From Dugong dugon (taxonomy: Eukaryota > Chordata > Mammalia > Sirenia > Dugongidae): 64,000 nt of DNA. Location: NCBI GenBank assembly GCA_030035585.1, contig CM057482.1:14061001-14125000 (forward strand), given 5' to 3'. Below are positions 1 through 11,430 of the stretch, one piece after another. Both the position numbers and the translations under genes were made by a program. A model generated the notes under the pieces. The model worked only from the letters and a program-made list of their open reading frames with translations. It ran no database searches and was not told the origin of the DNA. Every line of letters begins with the position of its first letter. Positions within the stretch are counted from its first letter, which is position 1.

Positions 1-322
1 CTCCATCCATGTCATTAAGGTCAACTCTACTTTGAGAAAGCAGCTCTTCCCCAGTCATATTTTGAGATCCTTCCAACCTGAGGGGCTTATCTTCTGGCAC
101 TCTATCAGACAATGTTTGCTGCTTCATAAGGTTTTCACTGGCCAGTTTTTTTAGAAGTTGATTGCTGGGTCTTTCTTCCTAGTCTGTCTTAGTCTAGAAG
201 CTCTGCTGAAACCTGTCCACCATAGGTGACCATGCTGGTATTTGAAATACCAGTGCCATAGCTTTCAGTATCACAGCAACATGCATGCCACCACATCGTG
301 GCAAACTGACAGATGAGTGGTG
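1..322. other. Probable interspersed repeat, family not named
   Basis: Unspaced, non-coding sequence running into an L1 fragment. Its composition and its abrupt junction with the L1 near base 322 suggest an old interspersed repeat cut by the window edge. I cannot name the family with confidence, and I see no gene here. Confidence 0.3.
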
Positions 323-1590
323 GACACACCTATTAGAATGGCTAAGATCCAAAACACCGACCACATCAAATGAGGATGTGGAGCAACAGGAACTCTCATT
401 CATTGCTGGAGGGAATGCAAAAAAATGGTATAGCCACTTTGGAAGACAGATTGGCACTTTCTTACAAAACTGAACATGGTCTTACCATATGTCTTAGTTA
501 CCTAGCATGGCTGTAACAAAAACATACCACAAGTGGGAGGCTTTAAAGAACAGAAATGTACTTTCTTACAGTTTTAGAGACTAAAAGTCCAAATTAGGGG
601 TCTTGGCTGTGATAATTGCTTCTGTGAAATTCACCCTTATTTTCTGGTGTCCACTGATAACCCTTGGCTTTTCTTGGCTTGTAAGCAGGTCCTCACATGG
701 TATCTGTCTTCCTGCTCTGTGCATCTGTATGTCTATTCTGTTCTTTTTATGACTAAGAAGTGATTAGGTTTAGAACCCACCCTACTCTGGTATAGCCTCA
801 TTAACATAACAAAAGAAAATTCCTATTTCCAAATAGGATCACATCCATAGGTAAAGGGGCTAAGACTTCAGTGCATACGTTTGAGGCACAAAACTCAATT
901 CCTAACACCATACAATCCAGCAATCATGCTCCTAGGTATTTACCCAAGTGAGATGAAAACGATGTCCACACAAAAATCTGCACACAAATGTTTGTAGCAG
1001 CTTTATTCATAATTGCCCCAAATCGGAAGCAACCAAGATGTCCTTCCACAGATGAATGGATAAACAAACTGAGATACACCCATACAGTGGACTGTTAATC
1101 AGAGATAAAAAGAAGTGAAATATCAAGCCCTGAAAAGTCCAAATTAGAGGAACAGTAAATGCACACTGCCAAGTGAAAAAGTCGTTGTGAAAGAACTACA
1201 TACTGTAGGATTCCAACTGCACGACATTCTGGAAGAGACAAAACTAGAGAGAGAGAGAAAAGATCAGTGGTTCCCAGAGGGCCTGGGATCAGGGGGAGGA
1301 TGAACAGGTGGAGAACACGGCAGTGAAACTATCCTGTATGATATACTCTAATGGTGGACACATGATTTTATACATTTGTCAAAACCCGTAGGACTATACA
1401 AAAGGTGAACCCTAATGTAAACTATGGACTTTAGTTACCAATAATGTTATCAATATTGGATCATCAATAGTAACAAAAGTACCACAGGAATGCAGGATGG
1501 TAATAGCAGAAATAATGTACGGGGGGGAGGGGAATATAAGAATGCTGTGTACTTTCTGCAGAACTAAAACTGCTCTAAAAAAATAGTCTA
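323..1590 (+). repeat. Old L1 LINE, 3' end, split by an LTR
   Basis: Bases 323-489 and 908-1590 read as one 5'-truncated L1M-type 3' end on the + strand. Typical L1 wording is present: a CTTACCATA-CAATCCAGCAATCA join, then a stretch about a stationary GATGAATGGATAAACAAA, then a decayed 3' UTR. The L1 is interrupted at 490-907 by a complete LTR inserted with a 5-bp duplication. No intact ORF remains. Confidence 0.75.
490..907 (-). mobile_element. Solo LTR (MaLR type) with CCATA target duplication
   Basis: A 418-bp element that begins TG and ends CA and is flanked by the exact 5-bp repeat CCATA (485-489 and 908-912). Read on the minus strand it resembles MaLR-class LTRs (MLT1/MST-like). It interrupts an older L1. 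The duplication shows a retroviral-type integration followed by LTR-LTR recombination. It has no coding capacity. Confidence 0.75.
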
Positions 1591-2394
1591 TTGGAAAAAA
1601 TGACACCAACTATAACCTTCTTTGGTGATGACCTCAAAAATGTAGATTTGAGGCCCTTAACTAATGTGAGGCCCCAAGCCCAGTGGTCCTCCTGCCTCCC
1701 CCTCCCCTGCAACAGATCAGAATGGAGGTGCTGCAGGGCTGGGTGGGCAGACAGGACAGAGGCCTGGCAGGGAGCACAAAGGTTCTGGAATTACACAAAG
1801 GGCCTGGTCGATCAGCTTGCCCAAATCTTTCTCTCACAAGCAGGGAAACTAAGGTCCAGAAGGGAAAGTCACCTGCCCAAGACACACAGCAAGTGAAAGG
1901 CAGTGCCAGGCCCTGGACCCAGGTGTCCTGACTCCCCTGGTGTTCTTTCTGCTTCACTTTGGAGAGGGAAAAACACCCAGGAAAGATTCAGGCCAAAACA
2001 CCCTCTGGTTCACCTCGCCTCACCTAGGCCCCTCAGTCCTCCTCTCTTCTGACCCTTAGTCCATGACCCCCGAACACAGCAGTCACAAAAGCACCCCTTG
2101 GTCTGTTACCATCAGTATCTGGATGCGGAAGAAAGCTGGTTGCATCTCAACACCAGAGCAACGTGGGAAGGGCACAAAGCTCCCAGGGGTCATAAATGGC
2201 CACGGGAGCGATGCGGGTGGGGCAGGGCCTTGTTGCTGGGCAACTAGCCTCATCTGTTGCCTCGGTGACAGCTCCATCAGAGGAAGCCAGCGTGCAGAGC
2301 GTGTGCCTATGAGCCTTGAGGCTTTTTAGCACCAGTTGGCTGGAGCCACCTCCTCCCCATCGCAGACTGCCTCCTGCACACACCTGGAGCCCCT
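1591..2394. other. Mostly unique intergenic DNA with an old MIR piece
   Basis: Non-coding. Bases about 1840-1936 read as an antisense MIR: GGGAAACTAAGG, then GTCACCTGCCCAAGACACACAGC, seen here only as its diagnostic words. The remainder has no recognised repeat. It contains the paired X-box-like sites listed separately. Confidence 0.5.
2232..2269. promoter_or_regulatory. Two adjacent RFX X-box-like motifs
   Basis: GTTGCTGGGCAAC at 2232-2244 and GTTGCCTCGGTGAC at 2256-2269 both fit the RFX-type palindrome (GTTRCC, short spacer, RGYAAC) with about one mismatch each. They lie 11 bp apart in non-repeat DNA about 34 kb upstream of the CORO2B start. Function is inferred from motif only. Confidence 0.3.
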
Positions 2395-2603
2395 GAGTCC
2401 CTGAGTAACTGAAACGCCTAAGCACTCAACTATAAGCCAAAAGGTTGGAGGTTCAAACCCACTCAGAGGCGCCTTGGAAGACAAGCCTGGTGACCTGCTT
2501 CCAACAGGTTACAGCCTTAAAAACCCTACATAGCAGTTCTACTCTGCACACGTGGGGTGTCCATAAGTTGCAATCGACTCAATGGCAACTAACAATAACA
2601 AAC
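2395..2603 (+). mobile_element. AfroSINE
   Basis: Full-length but diverged copy. The tRNA-like head starts GAGTCCCTGAGT, the middle has GGTTGGAGGTTCAAACCCA (B-box-like), and it ends CAATGGCAACTAACAATAAC. The tail matches the RTE 3' end that mobilises this family. Confidence 0.85.
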
Positions 2604-3127
2604 ATGCTTAAGACCCTCACCTGCCTCATTTCCTGTCTTCTCCACATTCCTCATCACAGAACCCCCAAATCATCACCCTCTCTGGTAACACATCCTTGGT
2701 CTTGCCTCTGGGCCCTTACTCAAGAAGTTCCCCCAACCCAGTGATCTGGTGGGCTCACTGACCCCCAGGGACAGAGGGAAGGGAGGCCGGCCAATGACCA
2801 GGAGGCTTAGTGGTAGCAGAGGCTTCCCCAGAGCTGGGCTTCCAACTGTCTGTCTCTTGGTGATTGAGGAAGTCAGAGAGGTAGCCATCCATTCATTATA
2901 CAAACATTCAGGAAGCACTGGTTACAGGCCAGGCACCGTGCCAGGCCCAGGATCACAGGGCATGTAGGACACAGTCCCTGCAGCTCAGCCCAGCAGGGGA
3001 GTCAGACAAGGAAACGGGCAGTCACATAGAGGTGGGTGTGCTCCAGTAAAGAGGACCTCAGGGAGCTGGGTGAGCAAAGATATGACACTGGCACTTGGGG
3101 GACAGGGAAGCGTGTGAGAAGCTGACT
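2604..3127. other. Intergenic DNA, no feature recognised
   Basis: Non-coding. A stretch near 2900-2960 (CATTCATTATACAAAC, then a GCCAGGCACCGTGCCAGG motif) resembles the end of an old L2/MIR-type repeat. Nothing else is supportable. Confidence 0.4.
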
Positions 3128-3248
3128 AGTGGCCCCCAAAGATGTCCACCCTCTAATCTCCAGAACCTGTGAGTATTTCCTTATACGGCCAAAGGCGCTT
3201 TGCAGATATGATTAAGTTAAGAATCTTGAGTTGCGCAATGATCTAAGA

Positions 3249-3332
3249 ATCCATCACAAGAAATTAGAAAAAGAAGAGCAAATTAAACCCAAATGAAGTA
3301 GAAGGACATGATAAAAAGGAGAAATTAATTAC
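3249..3332 (+). repeat. L1 ORF2 fragment
   Basis: AAGAAGAGCAAATTAAACCC and following bases match the L1 ORF2 stretch that encodes a KPKASRRKE-like segment. It is a short decayed fragment. Confidence 0.5.
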
Positions 3333-3552
3333 GTACAATGGAAGCGTAAATGAAGTCACATATGTCAAGTACCGCGTCTGTACTAAGCCCTCAGTGGGTG
3401 GTGGCCTTCCCCTTCCTTTTTGGTTGGAATGTGCTTGTGTGTCCCCATTCAGCATAATGCTGGCTTGGGGGCTGAGATAAATATATTTTATCATGTTAAG
3501 GAAGAATCAATCGACTCCTATAGACATCAGAAGACTCTATGACTGACAGCTG

Positions 3553-3685
3553 GGCATTCGGCTAGGCTCCTGGTGATACAACCCTGCCCTTTTACTCCCC
3601 TTGATTCCAAAATCCCTTTTAAAATGCAGGCAGAGTTAGCCTTGGTCTTAGGGGAGGGTGAACTGTAGACTTGTTGACTTCTGTG
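3553..3685 (+). repeat. Unnamed 133-bp repeat, copy 1
   Basis: About four fifths identical by eye to 5186-5319, including the shared words ATTCGGCT, CCCTTTTAAAA and GTTGACTTCTGTG. I do not recognise the family. It lies inside the interrupted MLT1. Confidence 0.6.
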
Positions 3686-3687
3686 TT

Positions 3688-3855
3688 AACAGGCATTGAA
3701 TTGTGTCAAATGCATTTTCAGAAACCAGTAGAGGTAATATAATGTGATTTTTCTTTTAAACTCAATGTGATACTTTATATTAATCAATTTCCTGATATTA
3801 ACTCATCCTTGAATTCCTGAAATAAACCCCACTTAGTCTTATTGTATTTTTAAAA
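3688..3855 (-). repeat. L1 ORF2 fragment, antisense
   Basis: The plus strand reads the reverse complement of an L1 ORF2 region, with TCAAATGCATTTTC, then ATTAATCAATTTCCTGAT and CCTTGAATTCCTGAAATAAA. Old and fragmentary. Confidence 0.65.
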
Positions 3856-4297
3856 AACAAGCAAACAAATAATCTTAACCTAGGGAGATTGTCCTGGATT
3901 ATCTGCATGAGCCCATGTAATCACAAGGGTCCATCATAAGGAAAAGAGGGGGGCAGAAGAGCCAAGGGGAGAAAGAGAGAGAGAAAATGTGGTGATGGAA
4001 GCAAGGAGTCAGAAAGATGTGAAGAAGGGACCGTGGGCTGAGAAACGTAAGTAGCCTCTGTTGTTGTTGTTAGTTGGCGTCGAGTCACTTCGGACTCATG
4101 GCAACTACAGAAGCTGAAAAAAACCAAGGATCAGATTCTCCCCTGAACTTCCAGAAGGAATGGAGCCCTGCAAACACCTTGGTTATACTTCCCTACGACT
4201 GATTTTGGATTTCTGACCTCCAGAACTGTAAGAGAATAAATTTGTGTTTACCACTAGGTTTGTGGTAATTTTTTACAGCAACGATAGGAAATTAATG

Positions 4298-5185
4298 CAA
4301 GAGGGAAGTCTTCTTGGAGGAGGTGATGTCTAGAGGAGTTTTGAAGACCGAGTAGGAGGGAGTCTGGCAAAGGAACATAGGAATCAGCTTGGGAAAGGCC
4401 AGAGCGAGAGAGCTCCAACACCTTCGGGCCCTGTAAGGGGTGCAGTGAGGGTTTTGGAGGAGATGAGTGGCAAAGCTGCCAGAGACGAGGATGGAGAGGA
4501 AAGCAGAGACCAGATCACGCAGGGCCTTACAAGCCATGGGAAGAGTTTGCACATCGCCCTGGGAGTAATTGGGCTCTATAAGCAAGGGTGGACGGATCAC
4601 ACTGGAATCCTATAAAGATCACTCTGGCTTCCGAATGGAGACGAGATTGCAGACGGCAAGATTGGATGTGGGGAGACGAAGTTGGAGGCTGAGCATCAAT
4701 CCAGGGGGAAGATGAGAAAGGCAGTGTCATGCTGGAGAGGTAGGACAGAGATGGAGGAGCTCCACAGGTGGACTGGCCAGGCCCTGATAGCTGCTTTTGA
4801 GTATGGGGAGGGGGAGGGAGGAGAGGTTTTGGCTTTGCCAGTGGGTGGTGCCGTTAGTCATATCTGGGGAGCCAGGGAGAGTGGCTGGAGGAGGTCAAGG
4901 GAACTAGACCCAGAGGCAAATGTCGGATGAACAGGGGTTCCTGCCTCAGGGCCTCTTCTAGGTGGGTGTAAACTGAGCAGAAATCCCATCCCAGCTCAGC
5001 CTTGGGGCCCAGGAGATGCCAACCTAGAAGCCAGGGAATCTCACCCAAAGAACTTGGGGCGTCCGGTTTCTCAACAGACTTTTACCTGCTCCTCAGGTAG
5101 CCCTGCAGCCCAGGCACCTTTCTTTTCACAGACGTAGCCCGGAGAAACTTACCAGAAGATTCTATAACTGCCATTGCTGAAATTA
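4298..5185. other. Intergenic DNA without recognised features
   Basis: Purine-rich, non-coding sequence. It contains small frames open only for 60-100 codons with no homology I recognise. Confidence 0.4.
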
Positions 5186-5319
5186 GGGTATTCGGCTGGA
5201 TTCCCAGTAATATAACACTGTCCTTTTATTCCCGTTTATTCCAAATTCCCTTTTAAAACACAAGCAGAGTCAGCTCTGGTCTTTGGGGGAGGTGGGCTGT
5301 AAACGTGTTGACTTCTGTG
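5186..5319 (+). repeat. Unnamed 134-bp repeat, copy 2
   Basis: Direct-orientation partner of 3553-3685, about 1.6 kb away. Both start at GGYATTCGGCT and end GTTGACTTCTGTG. Probably a dispersed repeat rather than a local duplication, because the flanks differ. Confidence 0.6.
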
Positions 5320-5409
5320 GTCACACCTGGGAGTTCCTTCACTGCCAGGGCGGGGTGAGGGCTAGTGTCTGCTCTGTACCCTGTGTGACCCTGGCTGGTC
5401 TCAGGGTGG

Positions 5410-5612
5410 TTTGTTAGTTGCCATCAAGTTGATTTTGACTCAAGGCGACCCCGTGTGCATAGAGTAGAACTGTGCTCCATAGGATTTTCAATGCTATGAA
5501 CTTTTGGAAGCAGATCACCAGGCCTATCTTCTGAGGCTCCTCTAGGTGGGTTCGAACCTCCAACCTTTTGGCTGATAGTTGAGTACTCAACCATTTGTGC
5601 CACCCAGGAACC
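5410..5612 (-). mobile_element. AfroSINE
   Basis: Antisense full-length copy. It opens with GCCATCAAGTTGATTTTGAC, passes through CAGATCACCAGGCC and ends at the reversed tRNA-like head GTGCCACCCAGGAACC. Confidence 0.9.
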
Positions 5613-5829
5613 TTGGTCTCAGGGTAGGAGCTATGAAGTCTCCATTAGCAAATGGCTAGGAAACAGATGGGGAAAGTCACTCAGCTTTATAAAATATCCA
5701 AGAATGACATTACATTGCAAAACGTCATTGCATGATGGCAAGCATTTGGTGGGACCCCAGAACGTAAAACATGTCTGCAGAGCAACTTGAGAACATGTGG
5801 CTTACAAACGCTCATTCATTTTCCCTCAG

Positions 5830-6313
5830 TAATTTCTCTTTTATGAATTTGTCCTAAGGAAGTAATCAGAGATGTGAAACAGAAGATTTATCTACAAGGA
5901 TGTGTATTGTGGCAGTGTCGGTAACTGAGAATAATGGAAGCAATCTAACTACTCAACAACAGGGCAAAGGTGATGGAATTTACAGTGCCTCATAGGAAGA
6001 AGTATTATGAGGCTTTAACAAAAAGGTATTTGCAAAAAAAAATTAATGATGTGGGAAAATACTCATAATACAAAATACTCATATCATGCAAAATTGTCTT
6101 GATATAAACTCGACTCAGCAACAGAAATTGCAAAGAATGGAACTTCAAAGCAACATGTCAAAATGAAACTTTGGCTATAAATTTGGTGCTTTGGGGTTTT
6201 GTTCTGTTTCATTTCTTCCCTATGATTTTCTAAATTGTCCACATTTTCTAAATAAGCAGATATCACTTTAACAAGCAGAAAAAAGTTTAATAAACCAAAA
6301 AAAAAAAAAAATC
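5830..6313 (+). repeat. Old L1/L1ME-type 3' end with A tail
   Basis: The sequence has the usual feel of a decayed L1 3' end (GTGTATTGTGGCAGTG, AGGCTTTAACAAAAAGG) and ends in a 15-base A run at 6299-6313. No coding potential. Confidence 0.45.
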
Positions 6314-6605
6314 TGCTTGGAAATCAGGAGCTGGTCCACCTGATAAACCAGGGGGCTTTCTTAGAACAGCTGGTACCTGGAGAGTCTAATCCCCTTCCTC
6401 TGCCCCCGCCTGAGGTCCAAGCTGGGGAGGGAGACCAAGAAAGTGAGCAAAAGTGACTTTCCAGCAGATGACTCAAACACGGATCAGTCACCTGAGTGCT
6501 CCTGGCTCTGACACGAAGTCACCCATTGACCCGAGGGAGTGAGGTGAACTCTCCAAGCCTTCTCGCCTCATCTTTGGAGTGACCAGTGACACCCTCACCC
6601 TACCT

Positions 6606-6818
6606 ACTTCTCACATGCCAAGCACAGAGCCAAACCCTTCACCTGCATCATTTGGCGTAATCTTCTCACTCACTCTAAGAAATAGGTGTTGTTCTCACTG
6701 TATAGATGAGGAAACTGAGGCTCAGAGAGGCTGAGAAAGCTGATAAGTTGCCCAAGGTCCCATAAGTAGGAAGGGACAGCCAGTGTTCAACCCCAAATAG
6801 TCTGACTCCAGGGCTGCA
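6606..6818 (-). repeat. MIR
   Basis: Antisense MIR. GATGAGGAAACTGAGGCTCA is followed by AGTTGCCCAAGGTCCCATAA and a TCTGACTCCAGGGCTG end. Confidence 0.75.
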
Positions 6819-6942
6819 GAAAGATGCCCCCCAGTTCTTGGGGCCAAGTTCAGACAAGGCCACCCTCAAAGACAGACAGTCAATAGCAGAACCGGGATTT
6901 CAACCCAGGACTATCAGACCCACAGAAAGTTGTGGATTGACT

Positions 6943-7112
6943 ACAGGGGTGGTTCCTAAACCTGGCTGCACATTACAGTACAGATACTTGGGCCCTGCTC
7001 CCAAATCAACTAAATCATAATTTCTAGGGGTGGGACCTGGGCATTAGCATACCTTAAACAAAAGTCCCCAGAGGGTTTCAATGCCATATAGGGTCGAGAA
7101 CCACTGGGCTAG
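6943..7112 (+). repeat. MER5A (hAT-Charlie MITE)
   Basis: Diagnostic order of words: GGTGGTTCCTAAACCTGGCT, TGGGGGCCC-like centre, GGGTGGGACCTGGGCATTAG and GAGAACCACTGGGCTAG. Confidence 0.65.
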
Positions 7113-7120
7113 ATTATCTC

Positions 7121-7291
7121 TAAACCAGAAAACCCCTTGCCATCTAGGCAATTCTGACACATAGCAACCCTGCAGGACAGAGGAGAACTGCCCCATAGGG
7201 TTTCCAGGGAGTGGCTGGTGGATTCAAACTGCCCACCTTTTGGTTAGCAGCTGAGTTCTGAACCACTTAACCGCTTCACCACTAGGGATCC
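7121..7291 (-). mobile_element. AfroSINE
   Basis: Antisense copy of the shorter subtype, which lacks the central CTGTAAATCTTTACGGAAGC block. It ends CACCACTAGGGATCC. Confidence 0.85.
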
Positions 7292-8041
7292 AGATGATCT
7301 CTTAAATCCTTTCTAATTCAGATATTCCAGATGCTGTTTTGTCACACAGCTAATTAGAGGTCTGAACAAGAAAGTGAGCCCAGCCTTCCCAACTCCCAAG
7401 CAGGGCCCTGTCTACTCCCTGCCTGCTGTGGGTCTCAGGGTGCAACGAGTCACAGCCCCGGTGCTGCTTGGTCCCCTCTGCTGGCACTTCCCAGCTGGGC
7501 CCCTGCCAGACCCAGCCTTATTGGGCTGTTTGCCTTCCGCTTCTCCAAGGGCTCCCTCTGGGCCTGACTCCTGGCCCTCCCCCAACCCCCATCCCCAGCC
7601 ATCCTGGTGCTCTCAAGCCCCCACCCTCCTCCATGGTGGGTGGGCTGAGGTGGGAGACCTCTTTCCCATACTGCCCAGCCTGGGAAGGGCCCTCTCCCCA
7701 GCCCCCGGCCCTCACAGTCCCTGAGGATGCTGTCTCAGGAAGGCCCCTGTGACACTGCCTGCATCACTGGCAGGACACGTTGGCTGACGGGTGGGTGAGT
7801 GGGTGGTGACGCTGTGAGGGCAGAGTTCCAGCTTCCCTCCCAGTGGGCTGGCATCTCCACAGCCTCTCCACCGGCAGGAAGTCCGGGGCTGAGGCACTGC
7901 TCCCTGCTTCCTGCTCCCCCTACTGAGTGAGCCACCCCTTCCTCTGAGCCTCAGTCCCTCATCTGTGAAACAGGGCCACAGCAGCCCCTGCAGCCTCCCC
8001 TGGGCTGTGAGGTCAGAGTACATGACGGTGCTTTGCAAACA
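7292..8041. other. GC-rich intergenic DNA
   Basis: C-rich, stop-poor sequence around 7374-7750 leaves frames of about 100 codons open on several strands. These look like composition effects. MIR-like wording (CCTCAGTCCCTCATCTGTGAAA) is visible near 7950. Confidence 0.4.
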
Positions 8042-8221
8042 GGAAAACCCACTGCCTTCAAATCAATTCGGACTCATAGCGACCCCCTAGGGTTTCCAAG
8101 GCCATAAATCTCTACCTAAGCAGACTGTCCCATCTTTCTCCCTTGGAGTCCCTGGTGGTTTCAAACCACCGACCTTTTGGTTAGCAGTCGATTACTTTAA
8201 CCACTGTGCTACCAGGGCTCC
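8042..8221 (-). mobile_element. AfroSINE with internal deletion
   Basis: Antisense copy. GACTCATAGCGACCCC runs straight into the TAGGGTTTCCAAGGCC block, so about 30 bases of the middle are missing. It ends CTACCAGGGCTCC. Confidence 0.85.
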
Positions 8222-8850
8222 TCTGCAAACAGGAAGCTGCCCACAAAATAGATCCTCAGGCTTACATTGTCAGAGGACTGACTCTCAGAGAAGAGTTCAG
8301 GTATCAGCCAGACAGACCTGGGGTTTAATTCCATCGCATGACCTCCAGGATGTGTGCCTTCAGACTCTGTTTCCTTGCCTATAAAGAGAGTTATTAAAAC
8401 CATTGTCCGGGGTACCAGGAGGAGGCAGTGCCAACAGAGGGGCCCTACCATCTTGTCTGGCATCCAGTATGCTCTCAGCAAACATTCATTCCCTCCCCCA
8501 CCTCTTCTGCTTCCCCCAGATAGGAAAAGGGTCCAGGCTCCTCCTTTTGCAAATGAGGAAGCTGAGGGGCTGAAAGAATGAACACCTTACTCAAGATAAC
8601 CCAAACGATTTTTGACAAAGCCAAGGCCAGAACTTATCCTGTTAACTCCCAACCAGTGTTCACCCAACAAAGGGGCTGGGGGCTGGGCAATGTGGAGGGG
8701 CGATGAGAGACCCTCTAGCAAGACTCCCGGCTCCAAGGGCGATGGCAGCCCATAGCACTGGGACTTGCCCCTTCACCCTGGGTTGCCGTGCGGTGTCTGC
8801 GTGTGCAAAATATTAGGAGCAGGGCACAGATTACTTACTTGTGGTCATGG
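8222..8850. other. Intergenic DNA with a MIR fragment
   Basis: Antisense MIR-like words (TTGCAAATGAGGAAGCTGAG) at about 8535-8630. The rest is unrecognised and non-coding. Confidence 0.4.
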
Positions 8851-9003
8851 TTGTGATTGGGTGCCGTGGGGTCGGTTCCGACTCATAACGACCCTCTAGG
8901 ACAGAGTAGAACTTCCCTGTAGGGTTTCCAAGGAATGGTTGGTGGATTTGAACTGCTGAACTTTTGGTTAGCAGCTGAGCTCTTAACCACTGTGCCACCA
9001 GGT
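8851..9003 (-). mobile_element. AfroSINE with 8-bp target duplication
   Basis: Short-subtype antisense copy flanked by an exact CTTGTGGT at 8838-8845 and 9004-9011, the mark of LINE-driven insertion. Confidence 0.9.
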
Positions 9004-9479
9004 CTTGTGGTGGTAGGAGATTTTTATTTTCCATCCGATGAAATTTGTGTACTGTTAAATGGTTACAGGAAAGAAAAAAAAAAGAGGGAGAAAGAGAATG
9101 ACTTTGCTTCATAGTCAATTCGGTCACCTTTCTGGTGGTTTCCCAATTCTGGGAAGCTGGGGAGGGGTAGGAAGTGGCCCTCTCCTGTCTCCAATGTTTG
9201 CTCTTTCTTTTTTTCCAGTTAAAACACATGATATATTTAATGAAAAATATTTCTCAAATCTAACTTTAAGTTACAAGATTTTAGTCTTACTTGCTGCTTA
9301 AAGATATGTGATTTCCATTTGAATAGTCATTTAACTGCTAATTAACTTTAAAATGATTTTTTCCATAACCAAGGCAAAAATGTGAATAAACAAAAATTAC
9401 ATTTTCTTTTTAGTCTCCATTATTTTAATCAGAGTAAAAGGTTTTTGTTTTTTTTTTTAATTTCTTTTTGTTTTAATAA
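9004..9479. other. AT-rich intergenic DNA
   Basis: No recognised gene or repeat. It ends in T-rich sequence bordering the L1 at 9480. Confidence 0.4.
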
Positions 9480-10155
9480 TTTTTTTTTTTTTTTTGGTGA
9501 AAGTTTGCACGGCAGTTTAGGTTCTCATTCAACAATTTCTACACAAATTGTTCAGTTAACACTGGTTACATTCTTCACAATTCATGAACATTCTCAATAT
9601 TTTTGGTCTGGTTGTTCCATTTCCATTAATCTAGTTTCCCTGCCCCTTTACATTCTTATCTTTGTTTTAAACTAATTGTTGGCCGTTTGGTCTCATATAG
9701 ATGGTTTTTTAAAGGAGCACGGTACTCATGGGCGATATTCTTTATTTTGTGAGCCAATCTGTTATTTAGCTAAATGGTGACCTCAGGGGTGAGTTTTGGT
9801 TCAAGATTTCATAGAGTATCTCAGGGCAATAGTCTTGGGGAGTCCTCCAGTCTCAGCTACTCCAGTAAGTCTGTTTTTTTCCATGAATTTGAGGTTCTGT
9901 TCCACATTTTTCTCCCATTCTATCAGGGTCCATCTATTGTGGCCTTGATCAGAACGGTCGGTAGTGGTAGCTGGGCACTATCTAGTTCTTCTGGTCTCAG
10001 GGTAGATGAGGCTGTGGTTCATGTAGACTATTAGTCCTGCAGACTAGTTTCTTTTTTGAGTCTTTGGTTTCCTTCTTTCTCTTTTGCTCCAGATGAGTAG
10101 AGACCAATAATTTTGTCTTAGTTGGCTCCAATGCTCTTTTGATTATACATGGCAG
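9480..10155 (-). mobile_element. L1 3' end (older lineage subfamily), antisense
   Basis: It opens with a T run (the reversed poly-A tail) and then reads an L1 3' UTR on the minus strand. The second half aligns by eye with the L1 at 22761-23860 through shared words such as TCTATTGTGGCC/ATCC, GTGGTAGC, ACCATCTAGTT and TAGTCCT. The first half differs, so it is another subfamily. The far end is approximate. Confidence 0.65.
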
Positions 10156-10959
10156 ACCTTGTGGAGTGGGACGGGTGCCTAGAGATGGGTTCCAGCACAC
10201 AGTCTGTGCCAAGAGCCAGAGTTCAAGATGGGTCAGGTCAACCTCAAAAGTCACAGCCCACCATCAGGCCTCTGTGTGGCCTGAGAGTTTAGAGGAGAGG
10301 TTATGGAACTGTTAGAACAAGAAGGGTGAAAGGTTGGTGCAAAGGGGAGATGGATTCAAAGAAGAAAAGAAGAGTTCTTACTCCTGATCCCTGTGCCTCG
10401 GCACAGTGCCTGGCTCAGGCTTTTGTGGGGTGAGGACAGGCCCAGAGGGACGGGAGGAGGTTCAGGGACAGAGAAAGGAGAAAGGACCAGGAAAAGGGAA
10501 ACTCATTCATTTTTTTCATTCTTCCCACAATACCTAGTAATAATAGGGATGTGTAGTATCAAGAAAAATGGGGTGACAAGAATTGCAGCCACTAGGAAAA
10601 GAGAAAGGCTCACTCCTCTCTGACCTCTGGCCAGTGGGAGGGACCAAAGATGGCAGGGCTCACCCAGGCTTCCAGAGAACAGTTGGGTGGGATCAGTGCT
10701 GAAAGTCATGTTCCCCTTACCCAAACTAGGTGCTGCCCCTCCACACACAGCCCATCATTTGTTCACCTTTTTGATATTTAAGAGAGTCTGCCTTCCCATC
10801 TAGAAGGACTATCCTGCTCACAAGGTCCATAACTGTAAGGTTTATAAAGCCAGGACCCATGTGGCTCAGCTAGAGATGTTGAAGTCAAAAGGATGTTCAA
10901 ATGTTAACTCTAAGACAACTCAAGTGCTTTGCCTGTGGAGTGGGGTGAATCTCAGTCCA
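10156..10959. other. Intergenic DNA
   Basis: Non-coding with no confident feature. The last 100 bases may already belong to the LTR that follows. Confidence 0.35.
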
Positions 10960-11430
10960 TCAGCTCAGGTGTGCTTGAAGTGTACTCATAGAACTCTCCC
11001 AAAGTGCTTATACTCATGGCTATGATTCATTACAGGGAAGGGTAGAGATTAAAATCATCCAAGGGAAGAAGCACATAGGGCAGAGTCTAGGATGGTGCCA
11101 AATGTGGAGCTTTGGTGGTCCTCACCCCATGGATTCAGGAAGTGCTGCTTTCTCAGTACTGGTGCGTGACAGTATGCATGGAGTATTACCAACCATGGAA
11201 GCTCACTTGAGCCTCAATGTCCAGAGTTTTTATTGGGGCTCCATTACATAGGCCTGACTAATTGATTGATTGCCCACTTGGTTAATCTCAATGTCCAGGT
11301 CCACTAATACTGTGTGACCCAAAGCCCCCATCCTGAATCATATTGTTTTGGTGTGGTTAGCTACTACCCTAAGACTATCCAAGTGTGGCCAGCCCCACCC
11401 TAAGATCCAATGTGGCCATCACCCATTCCT

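Larger units (their letters stand above)
3128..4297 (+). repeat. MLT1-like LTR broken by several insertions
   Basis: The two ends of one MLT1-type MaLR LTR lie at 3128-3235 (GGCCCCCAAAGATGTCCACC onward) and about 3873-4297 (TGTCCTGGATTATC through CTCCAGAACTGTAAGAG to a GGAAATTAATGCA end). The gap between them is filled by L1 fragments and an unnamed repeat. A short AfroSINE or RTE tail fragment sits at about 4056-4108. A second copy of the same LTR family is at 13493-14122. Confidence 0.65.
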
